Shown: positions 13,301 to 61,106, numbered from the stretch's first letter. The stretch is DNA of 64,000 nucleotides from Branchinecta lynchi (GCA_023053575.1 JAKZAP010000013.1:20649716-20713715); one strand, 5' to 3'. Notes: a model not told the origin generated them from the letters alone. Numbers and translations are program-made.

Positions 13301-15868
13301 AAATAGAGAAAGGAGTCGGTTTTCAGCAGAAACAGTATGGTCTGAGGCCGTCTTTAAAGCGAATCTGTTTATTTGTTATCGACAGTATCTGTAGAGTGGC
13401 CCTGATGCAACCGGCCATTGTGTGCACTGTTCTCCGGCTACCCTTCTCCCAACCAAAGTTGCGTTTTATTTGAAGTTCATAGTACAGCGGACTGCTCGTT
13501 GTCCTTTTATTCGTCAGCTGGCCGTACCCTGGGAAGGCGCGGGATGCCCAAAGTTGTTTTATTTGCCAGCGGGCCACCCGCTGAGTGCCAGCCAGGTGCC
13601 AGCGGACCCGCTAGATTGTCCCGATGAAAAATTTATCTCAGAATAGTATTATGAAGTAGTACGAAAAAGTAGCATGCAGTACTAACTGATGCTACTACAT
13701 GCTTCTACTTCAAGGCTACCGTGTTACTGCATACTACTATATGCTACTATTAGCAAGACTGGATGCTACTATGGCAAGACAAGGGTGCTACTATATACTA
13801 CTACTTAAGATTAGACCAGTCTGAGACTCATTAAATGGTAGTATTCTTTGCTATTACATAGTATTACATGCAACTTTTTCGTACTACTACCATATTACTA
13901 CGCAGGCTACAAATTTTTCATCGGGGACGCTGGGTGAGGCAGGGAAAAGGTTCAAGCGTACCGTCTGATGTAGTCCGCCAGGAATAAAACGGCTATTGAC
14001 AGTTAGCCATCTGCTCCCGCTGTACTGTGAACTTCAAATAAAACGCAATCAAGTAGCCTTACGAACAAAGCTTATGCTCATGAGAGATTCCTTGTACCCT
14101 CTAGCGTGAGAATACTACCTTAGATCGCACTTGCTAGCGACAAGGCTGTGTAGCCTGTTGACGTCGCCGGTGCTTAGGCTCTGGAAGTTGACACTGGATC
14201 CCTGTGGTTTGTTTTCCAGGTCATGTCTTTCCAATCACAGTCTATCCTTCTCTTAAAGGACCCCTCGCACTATTTACTCTTCAACTTGGAGTATTCTAAA
14301 ATATTCAATACTTTAACACTAGGCTGCGCTTTCATCAAATAACCCACATTTTTTACTGTTTTAAGCCTTTTTCGAGACCGTGGACTTATCGCGAAAACAG
14401 GGAAAGAATTTACAAAACCGGTTTTTCTGATGGAGAAACTTCTCGCAGACAACCGTCGACAGCGTGATGCACATCGAAGTTAGCAAAAACGTCAAGTGAG
14501 AAAATCAGCGTGGTTTTGTTAGAGGGCTTAGATGTACATTACGAAACTGGGTCTCCGGGTTTAGAAATATATGGAGTGATTATGGAAGTAGGTTGCGTTA
14601 GTATTATAGGTAAGACAGGTCCTTTAAAGGAATCTATTGGTTCCGCATCACTTTCTCCTCGCTAAGGGTGTTCCATGAAGGGACAACCCGGTTTGCAAAG
14701 AAATTGTAACCGCTTCCCTTTCTTGCCAAAAGATTGCTTATCAGTTTCTGTGAGCGCCCTCACGTCCTACTGGAGTTGTCTTTTACGAGCAGTCTGATGA
14801 AACTACAAGCATAAACGCAAAAAGCTGGTTTCTCAGTCGCTCGCTCTCTAAAACCGGAAAACTCGGAGGCTTTAAGCCGCTTTCCCATTGACGCCTCGTG
14901 TATGCGTTTATCTTGCGTTGCGTACAGGTTGCGTAGCGTATCTTTCACACCTTCGCGAGAAAATGTCATGCTGGTTATGCATTTACTTTTTCGATTTCTT
15001 CTGCCAAACCCGATCAAAAATTTGTAGCCTGCGTAGTTGAATGATAGTTGTACGAAAAAGTTGCATCTAGTGATATGTAATAGCTTGGTAATAGTAAGGA
15101 GTACTTGCCTCGGACTGGGACAATCTTAAGTAGTAGTATCCATTAGCATCGTGTCTTGCTCTAGGTGCATCCAGTCTTGCCAATAGTAGAATGCAGTAAC
15201 ACGGTAGCCCTAAAGTACAAGCATGTACTAGCATCAGTTCTTACTCCATGCTACTTTTCGTTCGTACAACTTCATATTACTATTCTGAGTAAATTTTTCA
15301 TCGGAAAGCTTTCGTTTCTTTCATCAATTAGTAAGTTTTTAGTCATCATTAGCAGGGTTTTCTTCATGATTAGTAGGTTATTCTCCAGTTTCTCTTCATT
15401 TTTCACCGAAAAAACTGATGCGTAACGCGTTGACGCAACGAAAGTATAGAACTTGGTTCCATTCTTGCGTTGCTTTACTTGTCTGCGTAAGCTCTGCGCT
15501 GCGTCGCCGCAACCGTAATGCATTGGTTGCGTAGCTTAGTGTAAAAGGCTCTACGCGTCAATGTGAAAGCGGCCTTAGGCTTTCACTTGTCCCGCATTAC
15601 ATTACTTGGCTTTCTGATAACTAAATTATGATTTTGTAGTTATTATTGTACAGCTTAGGAAATTTTTCCGTATAGGCCCAATCCTTCACCGCCAAAGGCA
15701 AAGTCGGAGCCTCCAGTTACGAAAGCGCCATCTAAACCAGCACCTCAGGTCTCATACAGCTCTGAAAGTCAAATGACGCGAAGACCAGTCAGTAGTGAGT
15801 ACGCCGCCCGACCGCTAAGTATAGGAGAAACAGTTGAAGATGATGACCTTGCTTATACATCCTTGTAA
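1219..15868 (+). CDS. CLCA: CLCA-family protein, 3' half (7 exons; gene-level entry)
   Basis: Exons 1219-1374, 4395-4507, 6195-6318, 8710-8885, 11053-11215, 11959-12805 and 15676-15868. All have AG/GT borders, and their phases fit end to end, giving 589 codons and a TAA stop. Seen: a DPDVAADGVYSG segment like the CLCA beta-domain motif, a Trp-Thr-Ala-Pro fibronectin-III start, the rest of that module, about 260 Ser/Thr-rich residues, one hydrophobic helix, and a cytoplasmic tail ending TSL. Known for the family: CLCA proteins carry an N-terminal metallohydrolase domain and a VWA domain, are secreted or membrane-tethered, and modulate calcium-activated chloride conductance. Those N-terminal domains must lie left of the window. 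The mucin stalk and the roughly 80-residue tail are unusual for the family. An alternative is a CLCA-derived adhesion protein without channel-regulating function. Introns are 0.7-3 kb and full of MITEs. Confidence 0.88.
1716..2159. mobile_element. hAT-type MITE, copy 1
   Basis: Termini CAGAGATGGGTGAATCC and its inverted counterpart ending CCCATCTCTG. Flanked by a perfect 8-bp duplication GTATGAAC (1708-1715, 2160-2167), the hAT hallmark. The interior is rich in GGATTCGAATCC palindromes. It has no coding capacity. Confidence 0.93.
2168..3103. other. Intron stretch without a gene
   Basis: It contains a G homopolymer of about 15 at 2218-2232 and, at about 2680-2790, a fragment of the dispersed repeat with AGATAACA and TGTGTTATCT motifs seen also near 19550, 22940, 54660 and 61755. 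I see nothing else in it. Confidence 0.5.
3104..4367 (+). mobile_element. Helentron/pearl-like element, family A, copy A1
   Basis: The left end carries AACAAGACCAAAGG and, about 14 bases later, GATGGGATCCCAAAA. The right end is CTCCACTTACGTTTTGGGAT followed by CCAAAAA, a short palindrome. Between them lie about six units of 132-138 bp, each with TTCCGGTTTTGGCCGGATTC. They are followed by a CAAGTTTCATCAAAATATCT block and a (GACG)n-like block near 4294-4318. Known parallels by architecture are HINE/DINE-1 and bivalve pearl elements. Assignment to Helentrons is an inference, since no Rep/helicase gene is present. Confidence 0.7.
4395..4507 (+). CDS. CLCA: CLCA exon 2 of window
   Basis: Acceptor TTCAG|GT, donor ACG|GTGAGC, phase 1 in and phase 0 out. 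It encodes a Cys-Cys and Ser-rich segment, then FSQDVLTLSVSGLTIT, a beta-strand pattern. This matches the position in CLCA proteins between the DGVYS motif and the fibronectin-III-like module. Confidence 0.8.
4588..4958. mobile_element. TTAA-type MITE (family AGGACCCCTCG), degraded copy
   Basis: It begins AGAGGACCCCTCGTACTATT and ends GAGGACCTTTAA. It is colinear with the better copy at 14257-14623, including the shared ATATGGAGTGATTATGGAA segment. The left TTAA is mutated. Confidence 0.7.
5275..5485. mobile_element. Non-autonomous element with AACAGTCGGTTTT iterations and C/G tracts
   Basis: Left end near AGTGCCGTCACATATGGGG, right end GGCTGGTAACGACTCTG. The interior iterates AAAACAGTCGGTTTT-like units, with a poly-C run at 5450-5459. 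A second copy lies at 22615-22975. Transposon class is not determined; hAT-like ends are possible. Confidence 0.5.
5700..5960. repeat. Dispersed repeat with internal inverted repeats (CAGCCCAAGCTGACTGCGA family)
   Basis: It contains CTTCAGCCCAAGCTGACTGC, an inverted pair around CGCTCAAGCTGGAAAATGAAC, AAGAAGGGCCGAAATATAGC, and AGCTGACTTATCCGTTTTGC. Further full or partial copies lie near 23475-23945, 27240-27290, 27640-27750, 28655-28735, 47320-47490, 48980-49060, 56800-56970 and 62155-62300. No coding capacity or class is recognised. Confidence 0.65.
5988..6162. mobile_element. Short element with CAGGGCCGTA ends and poly-C tracts
   Basis: Left CAGGGCCGTACTTAGGGG, right GGGATACGGGCCTG. The ends are inverted and imperfect. 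Two C runs of about 15 lie at 6023-6038 and 6113-6127. A relative begins at about 21582 (CAGGGCCGTATCCAGG). No clear target duplication. Confidence 0.55.
6195..6318 (+). CDS. CLCA: CLCA exon 3 of window: fibronectin-III start
   Basis: Acceptor TTCTAG, donor GGAG|GTAAGA, phase 0 in and phase 1 out. It encodes YKPPKITVSS and then VVMKWTAPVGSA. Pro-Pro at the start and the Trp-Thr-Ala-Pro strand are the family's fibronectin-III-like signature. Confidence 0.87.
6370..6673. mobile_element. MITE family GAGCGTGTTCC, copy 2
   Basis: Complete copy with inverted ends GAGCGTGTTCCACCCTTC and GGAACACGCTC, flanked by TAA (6367-6369, 6674-6676). It sits 52 bp past the donor of the preceding CLCA exon. Confidence 0.93.
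6674..7437. other. Intron stretch without a recognised feature
   Basis: I see no exon or known repeat here. A weak inverted repeat around 7253-7290 (GTAAGTCGAATTAA and CATCGACTTAC) is the only structure. Confidence 0.45.
7438..7819. mobile_element. MITE family ACCAAGAACAAATAAT, copy 1
   Basis: Inverted ends ACCAAGAACAAATAATTAGA and a right end finishing TTTTTTCTTGGT, flanked by TAG (7435-7437, 7820-7822). It is colinear with the nested copy at 45858-46289. Confidence 0.88.
7935..8100. repeat. 165-bp dispersed repeat
   Basis: A segment from ATCTCTACCTTCCGATGCAG to GGCGTGTTTTGGACTT is about 90% identical by eye to 16722-16885, where it lies inside a GAGCGTGTTCC MITE. Here it directly abuts the next MITE. 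Class unknown. Confidence 0.6.
8104..8488. mobile_element. MITE family TGCAGCGTTTACA, copy 1
   Basis: Inverted ends TGCAGCGTTTACAAGTAC and a right end GTGTAAACGCTACA, flanked by TTA (8101-8103, 8489-8491). The interior includes GCTCTCAAAAGCTAGCTAG. Related copies at 43393-43768 and 53990-54482. Confidence 0.9.
8710..8885 (+). CDS. CLCA: CLCA exon 4 of window: fibronectin-III end
   Basis: Acceptor TTTCAG, donor AAG|GTGAGT, phase 1 in and phase 0 out. It encodes VDGYDVYISDNVQAINTL and later TTIFEGLTLFARVSARVG. It completes the fibronectin-III-like module; two Cys residues in the loop could pair. Confidence 0.87.
9071..9495. mobile_element. MITE family CTGTGCGTTTTCAC, nested in A5
   Basis: Inverted ends CTGTGCGTTTTCAC and GTGTGAACGCACAG, with duplication TTA (9068-9070, 9496-9498). 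Removing it and one TTA rejoins family A sequence. The interior is GC-rich near GCGAATATTCGCGG. Confidence 0.88.
9660..10015 (-). mobile_element. LINE 3' end, tail (TTAC)n, nested in A5
   Basis: On the minus strand it ends with AAATGGCGGGTTAGGAATAAA then (TTAC)n, read here as TAAGTAAGTAAGTAA at 9660. The same 3' end occurs at 27400-27625 on the + strand and 40767-40930 on the - strand. It is 5'-truncated. Confidence 0.7.
10271..10985. mobile_element. hAT-type MITE, copy 2 (carries a nested element)
   Basis: Same family as 1716-2159. The left end is CAGCGATGGGCGAATCC and the right end CACCCATCTCTT. Target copies GACTTACT (10263-10270) and GACCTACT (10986-10993) match at 7 of 8. It is interrupted by the element at 10502-10786. 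Confidence 0.88.
10502..10786. mobile_element. Second hAT-type MITE nested in copy 2
   Basis: Long inverted ends CAGAGCAAAATAGTTCTAGA and a right end CTAGAGTTATTTTGCTCTG. Flanked by ATTCTCAG (10494-10501) and ATCCTCAG (10787-10794), 7 of 8 identical. Confidence 0.87.
11053..11215 (+). CDS. CLCA: CLCA exon 5 of window: start of mucin stalk
   Basis: Acceptor TTGACAG, donor ATAG|GTGAGC, phase 0 in and phase 1 out. It encodes GDLSPIVWSAPLTE, the last strand of the fibronectin-III-like module, then a Thr/Ser-rich run that opens the stalk. Confidence 0.87.
11216..11958. other. CLCA intron without a recognised repeat
   Basis: I see nothing specific. An open frame runs from 11793 through the acceptor into the next exon. 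A transcript that starts or reads through here would be in frame, but the phase match with exon 5 favours splicing at 11958/11959. Confidence 0.6.
11959..12805 (+). CDS. CLCA: CLCA exon 6 of window: mucin-like stalk, TM helix, juxtamembrane
   Basis: Acceptor TTGCAG, donor AACAG|GTTAGT, phase 1 in and phase 2 out. About 210 residues are almost only Thr, Ser, Pro, Ala and Gly, with many TTT and TST triplets, a substrate for dense O-glycosylation. Then come PPCSPEDVTC (two Cys), a hydrophobic helix beginning WFLPVVIAVPIGG (about 12666-12750), and the basic stop-transfer KKKYSGKR. If this donor is not used, reading ends at a TAA at 12867-12869 with a 21-residue alternative tail. Confidence 0.9.
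12806..13456. other. CLCA intron without a recognised repeat
   Basis: Apart from the short retained-intron reading frame to 12869, I see no feature. Confidence 0.5.
13457..14049. mobile_element. MITE family AGTTGCGTTTTATTTGAAG, copy 1, carrying a nested element
   Basis: Inverted ends AGTTGCGTTTTATTTGAAGT and a right end CTTCAAATAAAACGCAAT, flanked by CAA (13454-13456, 14050-14052). It is colinear with the uninterrupted copy at 37515-37785 except for 13620-13925. Confidence 0.88.
13620..13925. mobile_element. Element CCCGATGAAAAATTT, nested copy
   Basis: Perfect 15-bp inverted ends CCCGATGAAAAATTT and AAATTTTTCATCGGG. The interior is rich in AGTAGTA/TACTACT motifs. The copy at 37515-37785 shows the unfilled site. 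Related copies at 15009-15304 and 43959-44185. Confidence 0.87.
14257..14623. mobile_element. TTAA-type MITE (family AGGACCCCTCG), best copy
   Basis: Ends AGGACCCC and GGTCCT, flanked by TTAA (14253-14256, 14624-14627). TTAA targets are typical of piggyBac and Kolobok transposons. Degraded or partial copies lie at 4588-4958, 34285-34385 (inverted), 43076-43305 and about 53020-53060. Confidence 0.85.
15009..15304. mobile_element. Element CCCGATGAAAAATTT, copy 2
   Basis: Ends CCCGATCAAAAATTTGTAG and GTAAATTTTTCATCGG. The interior is colinear with 13620-13925, with alternating TAGTAG and CATGCTAC motifs. It lies about 370 bp before the last CLCA exon. Confidence 0.8.
15676..15868 (+). CDS. CLCA: CLCA last exon: proline-rich cytoplasmic tail
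   Basis: Acceptor CCGTATAG, phase 2 in, TAA at 15866-15868. It encodes 63 residues: NPSPPKAKSEPPVTKAPSKP (PxxP motifs), Tyr-Ser-Ser and Ser-Glu-Tyr sites, an acidic VEDDD stretch, and a C-terminal TSL. That end fits a class I PDZ ligand (S/T-x-hydrophobic). Splicing to exon 6 creates Arg (AG|G). Confidence 0.88.
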
Positions 15869-16036
15869 CTTATTTCCTCTTTTACAAGCTTTAGCAAATT
15901 ATACTTTTAACTTATTTGTAAGCAAAAACAAGGCTTCGATATTTGTCAAGGAAGACGGAAGACCATTCCACCAGAACAGGGCTCCTGTCTCTCAACACCA
16001 CACTGTAAAAAGTTTCTCCGAGTAAGGATTAGAGTT

Positions 16037-16141
16037 AGCTGCAGTATTTGCTACTGGGATTAATCTTACCTCTACTGAGATAAGATTAATCCCAGTAGCA
16101 AATACCCCGGAGATAAGATTAATCCCAGTAGCAAATACTGC
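16037..16141. repeat. Foldback repeat GCAGTATTTGCTACTGGG
   Basis: GCAGTATTTGCTACTGGGAT at the left faces two inverted arms, AATCCCAGTAGCAAATAC and AATCCCAGTAGCAAATACTG. The long stem is imperfectly duplicated on the right. A sister copy is at 40296-40396 in a coronin intron. Confidence 0.85.
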
Positions 16142-16640
16142 AAGATTTTTTTTGACAGTGTATAAGCATTTAGAACAGGGGTCCTACCACTCGTTTTTTT
16201 GCGGAGGCTTGGTATCCTCGTGTGGTGTGGCACCTCGTCTTCATTTTTCTTCTTCAATGGATTCATGGACCCATTCTTTTTTTTAGATAAATATTTTGTT
16301 TTTGTTCATTTTTTATTTGTTCTTATCACCAACGGAAAACAGAATATTAACGAAGAGCATTCAAAACAGCTGCGGAGTTCTCCTCGCCATTAAATTTCTG
16401 CTGTGTTCATTGCATTAACTCATTTAATAACTCATACAAAGCGAAATATACAGTGATAAATAACTAATAACTAAGTAGAAAACGTAACGTGCAAAAAGAA
16501 ATACTAGATTAAAGGACAGTATAAAGACCTGAAAATATCGTAGTACACTAAGCCTCATACGAGTAAACCAAGATTTCACCAACAATAAAATCCAGTCAAA
16601 TAATAATTTGCGAAACTCGAAAATCCCTCCCCTACTTTTG

Positions 16641-17108
16641 GAGCGTGTTCCACCCTTCTAACAATAGTAACTATTTTCGTTCCAACGTCACAAAAGTTAC
16701 CGTTCCAACCTTCTCGAAATCTCACTATCTCTCCCTTCCGAAGCAGAATCTCCGGGTAGCTGCGGAAGAACGAAAGAAACGGTGTCGCAGCTGCGCTGAC
16801 TCGGGATTTGAGCCATTGAGTTTGAGTCGTTACGGACACATTTGCTCCTTCTTCCTGAGAATCACTGGCGTGTTTTGGACTTGTTTTGGCGTTGTCATAT
16901 AGATTATAGAGTATAGTAACTACTTGCTTACCATTCTGTGAAGCGTAGTAAGGGTGGTAAATACGAGTTTCTGTAACGTGATTGGCCGGATTACCCCGTT
17001 GAGTGGTATTTTACCGACAATTCAAAATATATTCCAGCCTTGACGCCAAGAAGCCAAAACTCGTAACGTCTTGCGTAGTAACTAAGGTAAGTAGGTTGGA
17101 ACACACTC
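16641..17108. mobile_element. MITE family GAGCGTGTTCC, copy 3 (composite)
   Basis: Ends GAGCGTGTTCCACCC and GGAACACACTC, flanked by TTG (16638-16640, 17109-17111). The centre is replaced by the 165-bp repeat also found at 7935-8100, so this copy is an insertion composite or a recombinant. Confidence 0.85.
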
Positions 17109-17867
17109 TTGATTTTCTATCAAGTTTGATTAAGTGGCCCCAAATCCGGAAAAATATGACAATCTGATAAAGCGAGTAGGCTACTAACGAGAGATGCCCT
17201 ACTTCGGATGTCCAACATACCAAATTCTGACGAGGATCCTTTCCAAGAAGGGCCGAAATATCGCTGCCAAAGCGTCGTAGCTGACATATCGTTTTATGCA
17301 TTATTTGAATATATAACGAAATGATTTTTCTTTTATCTTTTACCCCATCAGTTTCTTACAAACTGAAGCAAAGAAAGACTTGTCTTCCAACATGGCAATA
17401 CTTTGGTTCAATGTACCCATTCCTTTATGTTTCCACTGTATTTCCTAAGCGGGTTACAAACAAACTATTGTGGCGCTACGAAAATTCTGTCGTCAGTCAT
17501 CCCCCATTCATAGGTTTCGTTTCTCATGACTACGAGTATTCTGAACTCAGAAGTGTATTTGTTCTTACGCTCATTTATCTTACAGTCTTATAGGCTAATC
17601 CGCATACGTCAGAGTTAGTTATGTTTCTTAATCTCTCTTTCACAGAAAGATAAGACACAAAAAAGTAAACATTCTTTAACAAACCCAAAGAAATTTTATC
17701 GTATGAACATCTGACGTAGAAGATTCATCTGACGCAAGTGGTCCGAAATATTCGCGGCCAAATCCTATGCAAACAAAAGAAGTTGTGGAAGCGATAATGG
17801 CTAATGATCAATATAAAGCAAGAAAGAACGTAACCATGGAAGACTTCAGAGGAAAAAAAAAGTAGAG

Positions 17868-18205
17868 TTGCGTTTTTGCAGATACCATGGTGTCTGATAC
17901 CACGGTCTAAAGCAGTTTTTGGAGTTACCCTGGTATCTGATACCGCAGTTAAAAGTAATGTTTGCAGCTACTGACTATCTGGTCAGTTACCGTGGTATCT
18001 GATATTCTGAAACCAGGGTCCTCACCATAGTATCTAAAAATGTAATCTCACTTTCATTATCACCAACACAAGAGCCTAGCTTTTTGTCAAATTAATGGGG
18101 AATACGCATTTCTTCTGGGTGGACTTCTAAACCGCGAATTCGGCAATCATCGTCTTTGCAAAGCCACCGTAATATCAGATACCATGGTATCTACAAAAAC
18201 GCAAC
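17868..18205. repeat. Palindrome-rich element, TACCATGGTATC type
   Basis: Ends AGTTGCGTTTTTGCAGATAC and CTACAAAAACGCAACT. The interior has repeated GATACCATGGTATC and TACCRTGGTATCTGATA palindromes. Two more copies lie at 50286-50843 and 50882-51362. No target duplication is convincing. Confidence 0.75.
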
Positions 18206-19289
18206 TATAAGCTACCTAGTTAAGTAACGACTAGATATTAATTACTATACAAAATCGAACGTGCACTATATAGCAAAACATACTAAAAGTAAAAATGATT
18301 CAAGGCTGTACGATAGCAGATCTTGTGAATGCAGTTTACGCTACTAGAAAAAGCGGAAAGTGAACTGCCTGGCGTTCTGGAATTCCAGCATTGGCTAGAG
18401 GTTCAAGCTGCTCCAACTAACAAACGAGTGAAAACGAACAACTATAAATCGCATGAATTAAGTTTGCACAATTCTTGTGCAACTGAAGAATAAACACTGC
18501 TGCAAGCAAACCGGAAACTTCCGCAGACGTGAGTAAACTGAACAACGCAAAGTTTTTACAGCAAAGATATTCTTCTTTGAACAGTTTTTAGACCTTTAAC
18601 CGCTCCTAAACCAGTCCAATCCAAGGTAACAAATGGACTACAGCTATCTTTCTTTTGACATCAAGACTGGCACTAAAATATATTCATGTCATTTCGTACT
18701 TATTTTTCAATAATCTCCTTCTTATGTTGGGATACTGCGGAGGTCACGAAAGTAATCCAGTGCTGTTGGAACTGTTTGGATGACGTTACCAAGCCGCAGC
18801 ATAATAAGGAAATTTTTTTTAGAAAAACCAAGACTAAAACATTCTATAGTAGCCGTTACTGGATTTAGTTATAATATTCTACTTAAATTCTCGGTCTCGT
18901 CGCTTACGGACCAGAACTCGGAATCTGCTCGTCTCGAACTCCGGCCCGCTCCAGAGTTCGAGCAGACGTCTCATCCTGACAAATATCGAACCCCACGGAC
19001 CAATAAGAAGATTAGCCGAGCGATGATTATGTTATTCACATTTCTATATCATTATCTTATATATTATATCATTAGCAGTATCGAAATCGGAGAATAATCC
19101 GAAAATAAAAAGCTCCCCATATAACGGCAAAACTCCAGGAGCTCCATCACAATTTATCTGGACAAGCACATAAACGGCTTACTCCATATCACGGGCTCAT
19201 CCGTTTGTTCTGTTGACTCTTGTGTTTATTTTGTTGTACTAGTGTTTCTTCAGTTGTTTGTTTGTTTCTTTCTCTTCTTTACTCCACTA

Positions 19290-19360
19290 TCTTCAAATTC
19301 TTTTTGTGCAGTGGGTTACAGTAAATTATTATTATCATTATTATTATTATTTGTTAGGAA
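19290..19360 (+). mobile_element. LINE/SINE 3' end with (ATT)n tail
   Basis: TTACTCCACTATC, then GTGCAGTGGGTTACAGTAAA, then (TTA)n. It is similar in layout to the 3' ends near 24800 and 27600. Confidence 0.55.
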
Positions 19361-19549
19361 TCAAGGCGTGAATCGGTCTCGAAAACAATTTTGATGGTTT
19401 CATTCTCGTGTCCTCCCGGGGGACTTTTTCCAGGCCTGGGGCTAGTCTTGACTCATGAGCGGGACTTTGGTCTCGGATTCATCAAGATCCGATTCTGATT
19501 ATATTTTCCGGCGGGTTTACAAGTTAGCCAACGGACAAAGTAGCATACC

Positions 19550-19880
19550 TTAGATGTAATCGAGTTCTTCTGCTCACGACAATGCACAACGTGTGAACTA
19601 CACTGTCAGAAGTTTCATAACAGATAACACAAGGATGCGCGGTTTCAACAATGCGTAACAGATAATGCTTCGGATGTTGTCTGCTTTGTTTCAAAATATT
19701 ATGCATAATAAGCGTTACCATCAGGAAGAGCCGAAAAACTGCCAAAAGCATCTGCTGAGTTTTCCGACATGATGAAGATAAGGAATAAAGTCAGTAGATG
19801 TGTTTTGGCTGTTTTATGGCTCTTCGTAGCAAAGCTTGTTATCCATAAAATTTCATGCATAACGTTTTCAAACACAACAT
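19550..19880. repeat. Dispersed repeat with TGTTATCTGTTATGAAAC / AACAGATAACACAAGGATGC motifs
   Basis: It contains AACAGATAACACAAGGATGC, AATATTATGCATAATAAGCG and CATCTGCTGAGTTTTCCGAC. The same blocks occur at 22940-23470, 54660-54790, 55075-55250 and 61755-62060, sometimes as inverted halves. It is probably a non-autonomous transposon of unknown class. Confidence 0.6.
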
Positions 19881-20174
19881 TTAATATCCCAAGTGTTATA
19901 ACGCGCTCTCCATATTATCCATAAAGGCCCAAAAGTACCCTACTCCCTTCTTGTAAGCACATACACAATTGATACTTTGGAGAAACGGAGACTGAACCGA
20001 TGCCTCGAGATCGGTAAAATCTTATTTCGCACCCCATCTACAGTGAGTTTCTCCCTTCCCCATCCAACAATGTAAGGGAAAGGCAAGCGCCAGCAGTCTC
20101 TATGAAGGTCCCAATATTCTAACCAGTAGCGGCCAAACACAGCCGTTACCAAAATAGTTTTATACCAAAGATTG

Positions 20175-20303
20175 CTGAAATTTTAAACAGCCTTTGACCA
20201 TTTGTACGTGCTTTTAAATGTTTATGTTATGACAGTACTCACCAATTTCGGTTTTGTACCCTTGAAAGTGTGAGTGAATAAATTACTATTCTATTCTATT
20301 CTG
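20175..20303 (+). mobile_element. SINE/LINE 3' end with (ATTCT)n tail
   Basis: It runs from GCCTTTGACCATTTGTACGT to GTGAGTGAATAAATTACTAT and ends in (TCTAT)3-4. An inverted copy with the same tail lies at 50682-50805 inside a palindrome-rich element. Confidence 0.7.
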
Positions 20304-20556
20304 GTGCACATTGTCTGTTGTAACCGCGCATCCTTGTGTTATCTTTTATGGAAGTTCTGGCAGTGTGCCACACCAGTCGACGAGCTGTGCCTGCTATCAA
20401 TACCTCTACATGACACTATTGTGCGGTGATGTCTTTTGAACTGTTAGTAATAACACTCACTAGTTACTTGAAAACAATTTCACAGGGTCATTTCAACGGG
20501 ACTTAGGCAATCCAAACAAGATTCTTTGTGATCGGGATCACTTTAATCGGGGAGAG

Positions 20557-59772
<39,216 letters not shown>

Positions 59773-60686
59773 CTGAAAAAAGCAAGAAAGAAATTAGATA
59801 ACAACAACAAAACAAATTCCAAGTACATTTAAGAGTATTAGCCCAGAATACATCTAATTCTTTGGGTGACAACTGTGCTGAAGGGATTCCTGATGTTCTA
59901 GAACCAACTAGACGGGACAAATATCATTTCTTGTTTCTGTTTCGTGTTGATTTTACTTTCCTGTTGTTGTTTTTTTTACCCCCCCCCCCCCCCCCGACTC
60001 CTACCAAAACCTTTGGTCTTGTTGATGTTTGCATCTGAGAGCGGACGACACAATTGCACTCGAACAAAAACCGCACCAATCAACCAGTAATGTTGATGTG
60101 CAAAACCGATTTACACAACAATGCCGTTGACCGGCACAACATCGAACTAGTCTTGTGTGACATAGCAGGCATAAATTAAAGATTTTAGATAATTTGGTAA
60201 CGCATGACCAACATATTTAACAGCCAGACAACGAGTTACTGTACCGCGTATCAAATAGTTGGAAGCTAACGCTACTTTCTCATCGGCAGATATGCAATTT
60301 TACAAAACAAATGTTGAATATAAATTCGAGTCAGAACCATCAGATGTGACGGGTTAAAATGAGCTGCGAATTAAATAAACGAAAAGAGGGTTCATACTGG
60401 GTCCGCGAGGGAGGGAGGTTTCGCAGTAATGATCAAACTGGTTGGAAACGTTCGACTTCGGCCCACAAACTTTTGCTTTGAGATGCTAGACAACACAAGT
60501 CTAAATAGCTAGCTCCTCCCCCCCCCCTTGAGGACACAAAATTCTAACCAGACGTTCCAGTTTCCAGGAAAACCTAGACCTATGCCCGCAACAAATCGCC
60601 AGCCTTGCCACGGAAGAAAAGTATTCGAGTTTACAGCAGTTTAACAAGAGGGTAGTTAGACAACTGAAAAAAGTTACTCCCTAGAA

Positions 60687-60934
60687 CAGTGGTTCCCAAC
60701 CTTTTCCGTACCGCGTACCCCTAATGAAAGTTCAAAAAAGTTGCGAACCCCTTTTTGAAGAATCATTATTCTACTAAGATCCACAAACTGGTCAAGGATC
60801 GGAAAGACACTTCCGCTGTTTCTCTGAACGTTCGTACGCCAAAACTCTAATTTTTTGACGGAATCAGACTTTTTCGAATTCAGAGTAGCTTACCCCTCAG
60901 GAGGGTCTCGCGTACCCCTGGTCGGGAACCACTA
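60687..60934. mobile_element. hAT-type MITE CAGTGGTTCCCAACC
   Basis: Ends CAGTGGTTCCCAACCTTTTC and TGGTCGGGAACCACTA, with GCGTACCCC inside both ends. A perfect 8-bp duplication CCCTAGAA (60679-60686, 60935-60942). The termini resemble the widespread Charlie/MER-type hAT consensus. Confidence 0.95.
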
Positions 60935-61106
60935 CCCTAGAATTCCTCCAGACGAAATCCTGCGAGATCATTCTTGGCCACGCATAGTCTCATTATGAAG
61001 TAAAAAAAAAGTCTCTCTCTCTCTGCTCTCTGAAAGGCGTCATGTTCTCGCAAGTCAGTTCGGTCAGGACTTCTTTCCATTGGGACGAACTGCCAGCGCT
61101 AGCACC

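Larger units (their letters stand above)
15869..20556. other. Convergent intergenic region
   Basis: It lies between the CLCA stop and the coronin stop. It holds a foldback (16037-16141), a composite MITE (16641-17108), a palindrome-rich element (17868-18205), LINE/SINE tails (19290-19360, 20175-20303) and a dispersed repeat (19550-19880). AATAAA at 16584-16589 could serve CLCA polyadenylation. Both 3' UTRs must lie here. Confidence 0.6.
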
